Assembly: GCF_002806945.1 (NCBI RefSeq) | Contig: NZ_NIHC01000005.1 | Coordinates: 310,001-374,000 of the forward strand | DNA: 64,000 bases | Reading direction: 5' to 3' | Source: Marinobacter salexigens | GTDB taxonomy: Bacteria > Pseudomonadota > Gammaproteobacteria > Pseudomonadales > Oleiphilaceae | Part shown: piece after piece, positions 44,962-52,762 of the stretch | Layout: each line of letters starts with the position of its first letter | How positions within the stretch are numbered: the first letter of the stretch is position 1 | Position numbers and translations under genes: made by a program | The notes under the pieces: generated by a model | Database searches by the model: none | The model's input: the letters and a program-made list of their open reading frames with translations, nothing else | Told to the model about the DNA's origin: nothing

Positions 44962-45714
44962 ATGGCTCAAGCACTCAGATTCCGCCAAGTTCCCCCTGCC
45001 CTGAAAGCGTCCTGTCAGCAGTGCAGCCTGAGTAACCTGTGTCTACCTCTCGCCGTTGAAGAGAACGATCTGGGCAGTTTGGAAGAAATCGTTCAACAGG
45101 GTCGCATTTACAATCGTGGTGAGCACATTTTTGACCAGAGCACGCCGTTTCGCTCCTGCTTTGCGGTAAAAAGTGGTTCGATCAAAACCTCGATTATCTC
45201 GGAAAGCGGCGAAGAGCAGGTCACTGGTTTCTTTATGCCCGGTGAGCTTGTAGGCTTGGACAGCATGAGCGGCGAATCTTACGCCTGCACAGCCAAGGCA
45301 CTGGAGCGCACCAGCGTGTGCGAGTTCCCGGTGGACAAGCTGGAAGAGCTCACAGGCAAGCTTCCGGATCTACAGCATCACATGTACCGTCTGATGAGCC
45401 AGGAAATTCAGAACAGCCATCAGCTGGCCATGTTGTTGAGCAAAAATACGGCCGAAGAGCGTATTGCAGCACTGCTTCTTTCACTGTCCAGCCGTTTTCA
45501 GCGCCGGCGCATGTCACCCACCAATTTCAGCCTTCCCATGGCCAGAAATGACATTGCTAACTTTCTTGGTCTTGCCGTTGAAACCGTTAGCCGTGTTTTC
45601 ACTCGCTTCCAGAACCAAGGGGTAATCCGGGCACGGGGCCGCGAAGTCGAGTTATTGGATCTTGAAGCGCTGCAACTGGTCACCCGGGAGTTTTCCCGCC
45701 AGTGTAACCAGTAA
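44962..45714 (+). CDS. anr: Oxygen-sensing transcriptional regulator Anr/FNR
   Basis: A CRP-family regulator of 250 aa that switches genes for low-oxygen respiration. The [4Fe-4S] ligands are visible: Cys-18, Cys-21, Cys-27 (SCQQCSLSNLC) and Cys-120 (RTSVCEFPV). The cyclic-nucleotide-like sensor domain is followed by the helix-turn-helix ARNDIANFLGLAVETVSRVF, with the FNR-type E-x-x-S-R recognition residues. I chose ATG 44962 by alignment with Pseudomonas Anr; a TTG at 44929 in frame lies in the FNR box. Confidence 0.95.
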   Translation: MAQALRFRQVPPALKASCQQCSLSNLCLPLAVEENDLGSLEEIVQQGRIYNRGEHIFDQSTPFRSCFAVKSGSIKTSIISESGEEQVTGFFMPGELVGLDSMSGESYACTAKALERTSVCEFPVDKLEELTGKLPDLQHHMYRLMSQEIQNSHQLAMLLSKNTAEERIAALLLSLSSRFQRRRMSPTNFSLPMARNDIANFLGLAVETVSRVFTRFQNQGVIRARGREVELLDLEALQLVTREFSRQCNQ

Positions 45715-45744
45715 CAGCCGCCTTTATACCCGCACCGGCAGCGC

Positions 45745-46626
45745 TTATTTGGCCGGTGCGCCCGCAGCATCCACTCGCATCGACACCTCTTTCAGCATAG
45801 CCAGCTCATTCGCCAGCCCAGAGCGCCAGGGCAACTGCTTGATCCCGAATGTGTTGCGAATTTTTGTACAAATCAGCGTTGTATTCGGCGGCTCAAGTGC
45901 ACCCCATGCCGGCATATCATCAACTACGTGAATATCCTCGGGAATGCCCGGCAAACCGGCAATTGCCAGTCCCAGCTCGTAAAGGCTGACCTCCTCAGCG
46001 CCGGCATATTGGAAGGTTCCCCACACCTCTGCGCCGCAATCCAGCTGCTGGATAATGGCTGTTATTACCCGCGCAAGATCCCTCACTGACACGGGCTGTC
46101 CTACGCACCGCCCCGGCAGCGTCAGGGTTTCATTGGCCGCTGTGCTTTTCTGGACCTTTAGAATAAAGCGGCTAAGGCTCCAACCGGTGCGTAAAATGAT
46201 GTGCCGGGGTAAAAGTGTGCGCAACGCCTGCTCGCCCTCCCACTGCCAATTGCCAAGTTCATTCACCGGCTGGCCTGGGTTAGAGGCGATATAACCACTT
46301 TGTTTACGTCCGTCGAATACATAGCACGACGACAGCTGGAACAATGCCATGCCTTTATCGCGGGCAAACTCTGCGATAGCCACCGGAAGTGAAAATGCCG
46401 CCTTATGGGTGCCCTCAGGGTCACGCTCTGCGGCTTCCGGGTCCGCCAGCCAAAGCGCATTGACGATAAGATCAGTGTCGTCAGGAATCCAGCTTTCGAG
46501 GGCGCTGAGATTTGCTCCGGCAGGGTCGCTGACCAGTAAGGGACTTACATGCAAAGAGGTTTCCCTAAGCCGCTCCAGCAGAACTTTTCCCAAGGGGCCA
46601 TAGTCGTGAACAACAAGTACATGCAC
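45745..46626 (-). CDS. RmlD-like NAD-binding protein with lost catalytic residues
   Basis: An SDR-type protein of 293 aa resembling dTDP-4-dehydrorhamnose reductase and other sugar-nucleotide reductases. RmlD-like segments are HVLVVHDYGPLGKVLLERL at the start, SSCYVFDGRKQSGYIASNPG (about 98-117) and a C-terminal substrate region. The usual GxxGxxG is reduced to a single Gly-x-x-Gly. The catalytic YxxxK of RmlD (context P-x-N-x-Y-G-x-x-K) is replaced by PVNELGNWQWEGE, so both Tyr and Lys are gone. It is therefore probably a binding or scaffolding protein, not a reductase. Convergent with anr. Confidence 0.8.
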   Translation of the reverse strand: MHVLVVHDYGPLGKVLLERLRETSLHVSPLLVSDPAGANLSALESWIPDDTDLIVNALWLADPEAAERDPEGTHKAAFSLPVAIAEFARDKGMALFQLSSCYVFDGRKQSGYIASNPGQPVNELGNWQWEGEQALRTLLPRHIILRTGWSLSRFILKVQKSTAANETLTLPGRCVGQPVSVRDLARVITAIIQQLDCGAEVWGTFQYAGAEEVSLYELGLAIAGLPGIPEDIHVVDDMPAWGALEPPNTTLICTKIRNTFGIKQLPWRSGLANELAMLKEVSMRVDAAGAPAK

Positions 46627-46635
46627 TGGGGTTCA

Positions 46636-46800
46636 ATGCCTCCGGATATAACTGATTTGACGCGCCATGTGCTCTGTATAGCCAATGGCTTCACGCTGCC
46701 GCTTCGTAGAATGATCGCGACTCAAGATGCCGCCGGGCGAGCCCTGCACAGCGTTGTCATCTTTTTTGAGAAGCATACAACACAGGGACCACCATGCTGA
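46636..46800 (+). CDS. Possible 54-codon ORF overlapping the next small gene
   Basis: An open frame from ATG 46636 to TGA 46800 that overlaps the ATG of the following small gene by 7 bp, an arrangement typical of coupling. The product (HVLCIANGFTLPLRRMIATQ inside) matches nothing I know and its ribosome site is weak. It may be an unannotated leader gene or chance. Confidence 0.2.
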   Translation: MPPDITDLTRHVLCIANGFTLPLRRMIATQDAAGRALHSVVIFFEKHTTQGPPC

Positions 46801-47052
46801 AACACCAAAGCCATATTGTTGCCCCCATTCCCGACGGGTTGCGTACGCGCGCTCTCTATACCGTGGCAGAGTTGCGCGGGCGTGGCAAAGCCAGCAAGAT
46901 GATGCTGAGCATGGCCAAAGTAGGCATCAGCAGCATGCTCAAAGGCAGCAAGATGGTTGTCCACAAGGTACTTAAAAAAACTGGATGACCGCAGCCTGGC
47001 CGCTATCCTCGATTTTATCGAGGAAATCATTCATGAGCCGGTAAATAGCTGA
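46794..47052 (+). pseudogene. Small basic protein gene interrupted at an A7 run (85 aa if restored)
   Basis: From ATG 46794 (AGGGA 5 bp upstream) the frame runs 64 codons, ending VVHKVLKKTG at TGA 46986-46988. At the seven-A run 46974-46980 the coding pattern moves to the +1 frame and continues LDDRSLAAILDFIEEIIHEP to TGA 47050-47052, 5 bp before the convergent alr end. Removing one A would give one 85-aa protein with a Lys-rich middle and acidic helical end. It may be a homopolymer sequencing error, a true mutation, phase variation or programmed slippage. The family is not recognised. Confidence 0.55.
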
Positions 47053-47057
47053 GCTGG

Positions 47058-48134
47058 TTATCGGGAGATTCTGGGAACCCGATTGGTGAGGCCCGTCAGA
47101 AGTTCATAAGAGATGGTGCCGGCACAGCTTGCCACCTCATCGACTCCAACCGTGCGCCCCCAGAGTTCAACAAGGTCTCCTTCCCTGGCCTCCGGGGCAT
47201 TGCTCAGGTCCACAGCCAGCATATCCATGGAGACCCGGCCAATCAGCCGGATACGGCGGCCCGCAATTGCCGCCGGCGTGTCTGTTCCGGCATGGCGGGG
47301 ATAACCGTCTCCGTAGCCAATGGCAACCATACCCATTCGGGTGTCGTGCTCGGCAACCCAGGCAGCACCATAGCCTACACTTTCACCCGCTTTAACAACC
47401 CGCGTGGTAATAAGCGGCGCCTCAAGGCTCATCACTGGCTCAAGACCAAGTTCGGGCCCCGTTTTACCAACTATCGGAGAGCCGCCATAGAGCATGATGC
47501 CCGGGCGACTCCAATCAAACAGTGGCTGGCCTGGAATAAAGTGAGCGGCAGAATTGCCCACGCTTTTCATTAATGAAGGCCAGGGCGAGGTTGCTGCCTC
47601 AAAGTTTGAGGTCTGGGCCAAGGTCATGGTGCTATCGGCATCGTCCGCGCAGGCAAAGTGGCTTACAAAGCCCTGCAGCCTGGTCGCTGCGCCCATTTTT
47701 TCCAGCCTCGCCATAACCGCAGGCAAATCGTCTGCCCGAAAACCCAGACGGTTCATGCCGGTGTTCACCTTCAGCCAAAAGGCGGGAACCGCACCGCTCT
47801 GCTCCATCCACTCTAGCTGGTGCTCACTGTGCACCACCGGCTCAAAGTTACTTTGTACACTATCTGCCATATCGCCTGCGGCATGCACACCCTGAAGCAA
47901 AACTACAGGTTGCTCATGGCCTGCGGCCCGTATCGCGAAAGCCTCCTCAATACAGGCTACAGCGTACTTGGGCACAATGTCGGCCAGAGCAGACGCAATC
48001 CGTGCAATGCCATGTCCGTAACCATCAGCCTTTACAACGGCCATGGACTTGGCGCCACCTGCACGCTTGCAAGCTGTGCGATAGTTAGCGCGCAAAGCAT
48101 CAAGATCAATGCGGGCGACGGTACTGCGTGGCAT
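47058..48134 (-). CDS. alr: Alanine racemase
   Basis: A PLP enzyme interconverting L- and D-alanine for peptidoglycan; 358 aa. The PLP Lys-35 is in MAVVKADGYGHG, and the second catalytic residue, a Tyr near 254, is in AGESVGYGAAWVAE. The C-terminal beta domain ends SYELLTGLTNRVPRISR. It overlaps the dnaB stop by one base (TGATG at 48136-48132), so it is translationally coupled to dnaB, the conserved dnaB-alr pair. Confidence 0.96.
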   Translation of the reverse strand: MPRSTVARIDLDALRANYRTACKRAGGAKSMAVVKADGYGHGIARIASALADIVPKYAVACIEEAFAIRAAGHEQPVVLLQGVHAAGDMADSVQSNFEPVVHSEHQLEWMEQSGAVPAFWLKVNTGMNRLGFRADDLPAVMARLEKMGAATRLQGFVSHFACADDADSTMTLAQTSNFEAATSPWPSLMKSVGNSAAHFIPGQPLFDWSRPGIMLYGGSPIVGKTGPELGLEPVMSLEAPLITTRVVKAGESVGYGAAWVAEHDTRMGMVAIGYGDGYPRHAGTDTPAAIAGRRIRLIGRVSMDMLAVDLSNAPEAREGDLVELWGRTVGVDEVASCAGTISYELLTGLTNRVPRISR

Positions 48135-49540
48135 CAGTATTCTCCACCGTAATCCCCGTAGTCACCACTAGCGAGGTCTTCAAATTTTGTATATTTGCCT
48201 ATGAAGGCGAGGCGAATAGTGCCAATAGGTCCATTACGCTGTTTGCCGATGATAATTTCGGCAACGCCCTTGTCTGGCGTATCTTCGTTGTACACCTCAT
48301 CACGATAGACGAACATGATGACATCTGCGTCCTGCTCAATCGCACCGGATTCCCGCAGATCCGAGTTAATCGGGCGTTTGTTGGGGCGCTGCTCAAGGCT
48401 TCGGTTAAGCTGTGAAAGAGCTACCACCGGGCAGCTCAGCTCTTTTGCGATACCTTTCAGGGATCGGGAAATTTCCGAAATCTCGGCCGTTCGGCCTTCG
48501 GTGTTGCCGGGCACACGCATCAACTGCAGGTAGTCCACCATGATCAAGCCGATCTTGCCATCATTCTCCCGGGCAATTCGGCGTGCTCGTGAGCGGAGCT
48601 CGGTAGGGCTAAGGCCCGGCGTATCATCAATATACAAAGGCTTGTCTTTAAGCAGGCTAACGGCAGAAGTAAGCCTTGGCCAATCATCTTCTTCCAGCTT
48701 TCCACCGCGAACTTTGCTCTGATCAATACGGCCGAGAGACGACAGCATACGCATGGCCAGCGCATCTGCCGGCATCTCCATACTGAACACCAGCACCGGC
48801 GTGCCGGTGCTGATCAGGGCATTCTCGACAATGTTCATGGCAAAGGTGGTCTTACCCATGGAGGGTCGGCCTGCCACGATGATGAGATCGGCCGGCTGCA
48901 TGCCTGACGTTTGCTCATCCAGATCCCGGAACCCGGTGGTCAGGCCCGTGGTTTGCTCACCGGATTCGAACAATTCTTCAATGCGACTCAGGGTTTTGGT
49001 CAGTATCGGGTTGATCGACTGGGGCCCTGAACCTTCTTTAACTCTGGATTCGGCAATCTGGAATACATTACGCTCCGCCTCGTCCAGAATCTCGCTGCTG
49101 TTTCGCCCCTGCGGGTTAAACGCCGAGTCTGAAATTGTGCCTGATACTTCCACAAGCTGTCGGAGGATGGAGCGTTCACGAACAATCTCGGCATAAGCTC
49201 GGATATTGGCGGCGCCCGGTGTTTTCTCTGCCAGCTCGGCCAGATAGGACAACCCACCGGCGTCTTCAATATCACCGGCACGCTCCAGAAACTCAGCCAG
49301 AGTAACCACATCCAGCGGCTCGTTTTCGCTGGCCAGGCGCTCAACCGCGCCAAATATCAGCCGGTGATCCTGGCGATAGAAATCCACCGCGGAGATTATC
49401 TCGGTAATTTCATCGAACCGTCGGTTATCAAGCATTAGACCACCAAGTACCGCCTGCTCCGCTTCTGCGGAATGTGGGGGTACTTTGATGCGACTGGTTT
49501 CAGGATCGTTTATTGCGGGCTTCAGATTAGGCTTGGCCAT
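48134..49540 (-). CDS. dnaB: Replicative DNA helicase DnaB
   Basis: A hexameric 5'-3' helicase at the replication fork; 468 aa (E. coli 471). The N-terminal primase-interacting domain starts at VPPHSAEAEQAVLGGLMLD. The RecA-like motor has Walker A AGRPSMGKTTFAMNIVENA (about 208-226), Walker B LIMVDYLQLMR, and the arginine-finger region near PVVALSQLNRSLEQRPNKRP. No intein is present. I chose ATG 49540 over an in-frame GTG at 49546 because GAAGA lies 7 bp upstream of it. Confidence 0.97.
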   Translation of the reverse strand: MAKPNLKPAINDPETSRIKVPPHSAEAEQAVLGGLMLDNRRFDEITEIISAVDFYRQDHRLIFGAVERLASENEPLDVVTLAEFLERAGDIEDAGGLSYLAELAEKTPGAANIRAYAEIVRERSILRQLVEVSGTISDSAFNPQGRNSSEILDEAERNVFQIAESRVKEGSGPQSINPILTKTLSRIEELFESGEQTTGLTTGFRDLDEQTSGMQPADLIIVAGRPSMGKTTFAMNIVENALISTGTPVLVFSMEMPADALAMRMLSSLGRIDQSKVRGGKLEEDDWPRLTSAVSLLKDKPLYIDDTPGLSPTELRSRARRIARENDGKIGLIMVDYLQLMRVPGNTEGRTAEISEISRSLKGIAKELSCPVVALSQLNRSLEQRPNKRPINSDLRESGAIEQDADVIMFVYRDEVYNEDTPDKGVAEIIIGKQRNGPIGTIRLAFIGKYTKFEDLASGDYGDYGGEY

Positions 49541-49637
49541 GAACACATCTTCAGTTGAACATCACAACCACGACAAGGTAAATGAAAGGTCGCAATTATG
49601 GAGGGAGTTACCGGATATTTACAGCATACCAGAAAGC

Positions 49638-49676
49638 AACAGACCCGAAAGCCGTATTAAACGGATCGGGTCTGTT
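49638..49676 (-). terminator. Terminator hairpin between rplI and dnaB
   Basis: AACAGACCCG (49638-49647) and CGGGTCTGTT (49667-49676) form a 10-bp stem, with an inner CCGT/ACGG pair. On the minus strand it follows rplI and precedes dnaB, so it probably reduces read-through from the ribosomal operon. A second short stem, GCTGTTT/AAACAGC (49700-49719), sits directly after the rplI stop. Confidence 0.65.
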
Positions 49677-49719
49677 GGACTGACCGGGCCAGGCCCAGCG
49701 CTGTTTCCATAAAAACAGC

Positions 49720-50166
49720 TTACTCGGCGACAACCGCCAGCTTTACAGTCACTTCTACATCAGAGTGCAGGTGAAGTTCGATTTCATACTCACCAGTTGT
49801 CCGTAGCGGACCTTCTGGCAGACGAACTTCGCTCTTCTCTACTTCGGTACCTGCAGCAGTGATTACCTCAGCAATATCGCGTACACCGATAGAGCCGAAC
49901 AGCTTGCCTTCGTCACCTGCTTTGGAGGTCACAGTGAAGGATGCTTCCTCCAGCGCCTCAGCACGAGCCTGTGCTGCTGCCAGCTTCTCAGCTGCTGCTT
50001 TCTCAAGCTCCGCACGACGCTCTTCGAACGCCTTCACGTTTGCTTCAGTGGCAGGCGCAGCCTTGCCGTACGGAAGCAGGTAATTACGGCCGTAACCGGA
50101 CTTAACTTTTACCTTGTCGCCCAGGGTGCCAAGGTTTGCAACTTTCTCGAGCAGAATAACTTCCAT
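49720..50166 (-). CDS. rplI: Ribosomal protein bL9
   Basis: A large-subunit protein of 148 aa that binds 23S rRNA and affects reading-frame fidelity. The N-terminal RNA-binding domain [36 protein letters not shown] is textbook. A long connecting helix (residues ~45-75, Ala/Glu/Lys-rich) leads to the C-terminal domain with [16 protein letters not shown]. It lies in the rpsF-rpsR-DUF2232-rplI order. Confidence 0.97.
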   Translation of the reverse strand: MEVILLEKVANLGTLGDKVKVKSGYGRNYLLPYGKAAPATEANVKAFEERRAELEKAAAEKLAAAQARAEALEEASFTVTSKAGDEGKLFGSIGVRDIAEVITAAGTEVEKSEVRLPEGPLRTTGEYEIELHLHSDVEVTVKLAVVAE

Positions 50167-50186
50167 CTCGTTAACCTCTTCGTGCT

Positions 50187-51053
50187 TTATTCAGCCGGCC
50201 CGGCGGGCTTTATTCGCCTCCGGATATCCAGCCAGCTATCCACAAAAGCCAGAACCACTAACAGAATCATCAGGCTTGGGCCCAGAAGTACCAGCGCAAC
50301 GTAGAACATTGCAAGCCACTGACCACTCAGATTTTTACGTCCAACAACGCCATGAACAAGTGCCAGCCCCGCCAAAAACATCGGCGTTCCGGCTATCCAG
50401 CCGAGCAACATGGCATTCAGCCCGAGAAATGGACCTACAACCATGGTCACGGCAAGCATCACAGCAACGGCAGGTGACAGCTTGAGATCATGAAACTCCT
50501 TTCGGAACCCGCCGGGATTGTACAAACCCGACTGCCACGATCTTGCCAGCATTGTCATGCCCACGCCGACTGCCAGATAACTACCGGCCATACTGGCGTT
50601 CATGGTGTCCCGTATAACCGCCTCGAGATCACTCCCAAGCGAGCGGGCCACTTCAGCATTGTACTGTTCGTAAAAACTGACCCCGGCGCGAACAAGTTCG
50701 TCCATCAGGCCGGGATACACCACGGGCAATATAAGCCCCATGACTATAGCCAGAAAGCTCCCTCCAAGAAGGGCTTTCTCCCAGGACAGGGTTGTTCTGA
50801 GCATGGACGCCATCAGCATCACCTGCAGCAGCACCGCCAAGGCCGTTGGATCGCCCCCGAACACACTCCAGCCAAGTGCTGGCAGTAATGCCCAAAGACC
50901 GATATTAAGCCCCTGGCTGATGCCAAGCCTGAGAACAACCAGGCCAACAACCGCTGCGCCAATCCAGAACAGCAAAGGTATCGCAGTTGTTACTGCTGCT
51001 ACCCCGCTGGCCTGCAGGGGACCGCGCATTACAAATTGTGCCAGTGCACGCAT
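50187..51053 (-). CDS. DUF2232-type integral membrane protein
   Basis: A protein of 288 aa with seven or eight hydrophobic helices (for example [20 protein letters not shown] and [20 protein letters not shown]). It sits between rpsR and rplI, where gammaproteobacteria keep a conserved membrane protein of unknown role, equivalent to PA4933. The family is assigned DUF2232/YybS-like; some relatives resemble transporter membrane subunits. It has no catalytic motif. Co-transcription with the ribosomal genes is expected. Confidence 0.82.
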   Translation of the reverse strand: MRALAQFVMRGPLQASGVAAVTTAIPLLFWIGAAVVGLVVLRLGISQGLNIGLWALLPALGWSVFGGDPTALAVLLQVMLMASMLRTTLSWEKALLGGSFLAIVMGLILPVVYPGLMDELVRAGVSFYEQYNAEVARSLGSDLEAVIRDTMNASMAGSYLAVGVGMTMLARSWQSGLYNPGGFRKEFHDLKLSPAVAVMLAVTMVVGPFLGLNAMLLGWIAGTPMFLAGLALVHGVVGRKNLSGQWLAMFYVALVLLGPSLMILLVVLAFVDSWLDIRRRIKPAGPAE

Positions 51054-51079
51054 GGTCCCAAGTCCTGTTTATCTGTTAC

Positions 51080-51310
51080 TTAGTTATCGTGGCTGTCCGA
51101 GTACGGCAGCAGTGCCAGGTAGCGGGCGCGCTTGATAGCGCTAGCCAGCTGACGCTGATAACGTGCTTTTGTGCCAGTAATACGGCTAGGCACGATTTTG
51201 CCGGTTTCAGTAATGTAGCCTTTCAGGGTGTCCAGATCCTTGTAATCGATCTCTTTAACACCTTCTGCCGTGAAGCGGCAGAATTTACGACGTCTGAAAA
51301 AACGAGCCAT
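51080..51310 (-). CDS. rpsR: Ribosomal protein bS18
   Basis: A small-subunit protein of 76 aa that pairs with S6 on 16S rRNA. The start [17 protein letters not shown] and the end [32 protein letters not shown] are characteristic. It begins at ATG 51310; a longer in-frame reading to 51325 is not needed. It lies 25 bp after rpsF. Confidence 0.97.
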   Translation of the reverse strand: MARFFRRRKFCRFTAEGVKEIDYKDLDTLKGYITETGKIVPSRITGTKARYQRQLASAIKRARYLALLPYSDSHDN

Positions 51311-51335
51311 AACGTAACTCCTCAACTCCGGTTAA

Positions 51336-51779
51336 TTACTCTTCTTCGTCCTGGGAATCCGCTGACTGAGTTTCGTCTTGGCGCTCGCTTTGACGATTTT
51401 CAGTAGATTCAGCCGAACGACGCGGACGATCATCTCCGCCGGAACGACGGTCCTCACGGGACTCAGCGGCTTTCATCGGAGACATATCAGTAACAGCTTC
51501 ATCGCGACGCAAAATCAGGTCACGGATGATGGCATCGTTGAACCGGAAGTTGTGAGTCAGCTCGTCCATTGCTGCCTGTGAACATTCAACGTTCATCAGC
51601 ACATAGTGAGCCTTGTGAATCTTGTTGATCGGGTATGCCATGTGACGGCGACCCCAATCTTCCAAGCGCTCTACCTTGCCGCCATCTTCAGTGATGAGGC
51701 TGGTATAACGCTCGATCATCGCGGGCACTTGCTCGCTCTGATCCGGGTGTACCATAAATACGATTTCGTAGTGACGCAT
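51336..51779 (-). CDS. rpsF: Ribosomal protein bS6 with extended acidic tail
   Basis: A small-subunit protein of 147 aa. [25 protein letters not shown] and the central [23 protein letters not shown] form the conserved S6 fold (residues 1-100). The tail beyond residue 100 is long, polar and repetitive and ends in Asp-Glu-Glu-Glu. S6 is the classical substrate to which RimK adds further glutamates at the C-terminus, and a rimK gene is present at 20558-21463. It is the first gene of the operon after a long leader. Confidence 0.97.
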   Translation of the reverse strand: MRHYEIVFMVHPDQSEQVPAMIERYTSLITEDGGKVERLEDWGRRHMAYPINKIHKAHYVLMNVECSQAAMDELTHNFRFNDAIIRDLILRRDEAVTDMSPMKAAESREDRRSGGDDRPRRSAESTENRQSERQDETQSADSQDEEE

Positions 51780-51971
51780 GAGTTCTCCCTACGGTTTAAG
51801 CAGCTTTCTCTAATTCGCGGACTGGCCGTGAAGCATGAAAGCAAGGAGGTGACAGCCTGAACTGCCGGTTTTTGTGCTTTATCAATAAGGCCTTACAGAA
51901 AAACCTTAATCAAAAGCGAAGTGTTGCACACCTGACAAGAGGCAATACAAACCTCCCCCTAAAAAAAGGGG
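51780..51971 (-). promoter_or_regulatory. Long rpsF leader, possible S6:S18 autoregulatory RNA
   Basis: The expected transcript has about 190 nt of 5' UTR before rpsF. It contains an early CCCC(T)A-rich/GGGG hairpin (51956-51971) and a CCG-bearing segment (ACCGTAGGGAG) overlapping the ribosome site. Many bacteria regulate rpsF through an S6:S18-binding leader with conserved CCG elements. I see suitable length and CCG motifs but could not establish the fold. Confidence 0.4.
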
Positions 51972-51977
51972 TCACGT

Positions 51978-52006
51978 ATTCTAGGCGTACCGGGGCTTCT
52001 GTGCAA
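51978..52006 (-). promoter_or_regulatory. rpsF operon promoter
   Basis: On the minus strand TTGCAC (52006-52001), a 17-bp spacer and TAGAAT (51983-51978) form a strong sigma-70 promoter just beyond the rlmB stop. It should drive rpsF-rpsR-DUF2232-rplI. Confidence 0.82.
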
Positions 52007-52009
52007 GGG

Positions 52010-52747
52010 TTAACCAATACGCTGACGCAATGCCTCGTAAAGGCAAACGCCGGTAGCGACAGAAACGTTAAGACTATCCACATGGCCAAGCATGGGTATG
52101 TTAATGAGCTGATCGCAGTGCTCACGGGTAAGCCGACGCATGCCTTTGCCCTCTGCACCCATCACCAGCGCAACCGGGCCTTTAAAATCAGCTTGGTACA
52201 GTGTGACCTTCGCCTCACCGGCAGTGCCGATCAACCAAACACCCTGATCCTGCAATGCGCGCAGAAACCGGGCCAGATTTGTCACGCGCACGAAGGGCAC
52301 CGTCTCAGCCGCACCGCAAGCAACTTTGCGAGCCACCGGGGTAAGCGAAGCGGATTTGTCTTTAGGAACAATAACGGCCTGAACGCCCACCGCATCACAA
52401 GTGCGCATACACGCACCCAGGTTGTGAGGGTCAGTTACACCGTCCAGCACCAACAGAAACGGAGGCTTGTCGCTGGCCGCAAGCTGGGCCAGAAGATCGC
52501 CCTCGGTCCATTCACGACTCTCACTAACCGCCGCAACAACACCTTGGTGAACTCCACCAACGCGCTCATCCAGCTCCCGGCGATGGACAACCCCCCACTT
52601 CACCCCAAGTTCATCAAGGGTGTCTGTGATCGACTTTACTCGCTTGTCCTGCCGGCCAGTCTGAATCCAAACCCGCTGCAACCTTTCAGGCTCACGCTTG
52701 AGGACTGCCTCAACCGCATGCCAACCAAATACAAATTCCTGGGACAC
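52010..52747 (-). CDS. rlmB: 23S rRNA (guanosine-2'-O-)-methyltransferase RlmB
   Basis: A SPOUT-class enzyme of 245 aa methylating G2251 in the peptidyl-transferase P loop. The N-terminal substrate-binding domain (FVFGWHAVEAVLKREPERL) precedes the trefoil-knot domain: FLLVLDGVTDPHNLGACMRTCDAVG (motif 1, about 98-122), ALVMGAEGKGMRRLT (motif 2) and IPMLGHVDSLNVSVATGVCLYEALRQ (motif 3). It is 15 bp after rnr and probably co-transcribed with it. Confidence 0.96.
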   Translation of the reverse strand: MSQEFVFGWHAVEAVLKREPERLQRVWIQTGRQDKRVKSITDTLDELGVKWGVVHRRELDERVGGVHQGVVAAVSESREWTEGDLLAQLAASDKPPFLLVLDGVTDPHNLGACMRTCDAVGVQAVIVPKDKSASLTPVARKVACGAAETVPFVRVTNLARFLRALQDQGVWLIGTAGEAKVTLYQADFKGPVALVMGAEGKGMRRLTREHCDQLINIPMLGHVDSLNVSVATGVCLYEALRQRIG

Positions 52748-52762
52748 TGGTCTGGATTCCTG

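Noticed and set aside
46722..47030. 102-codon minus-strand frame over the frameshifted small gene
   Set aside because: The plus-strand reading has a ribosome site and coherent helix pattern on both sides of the A run; the minus frame has neither.
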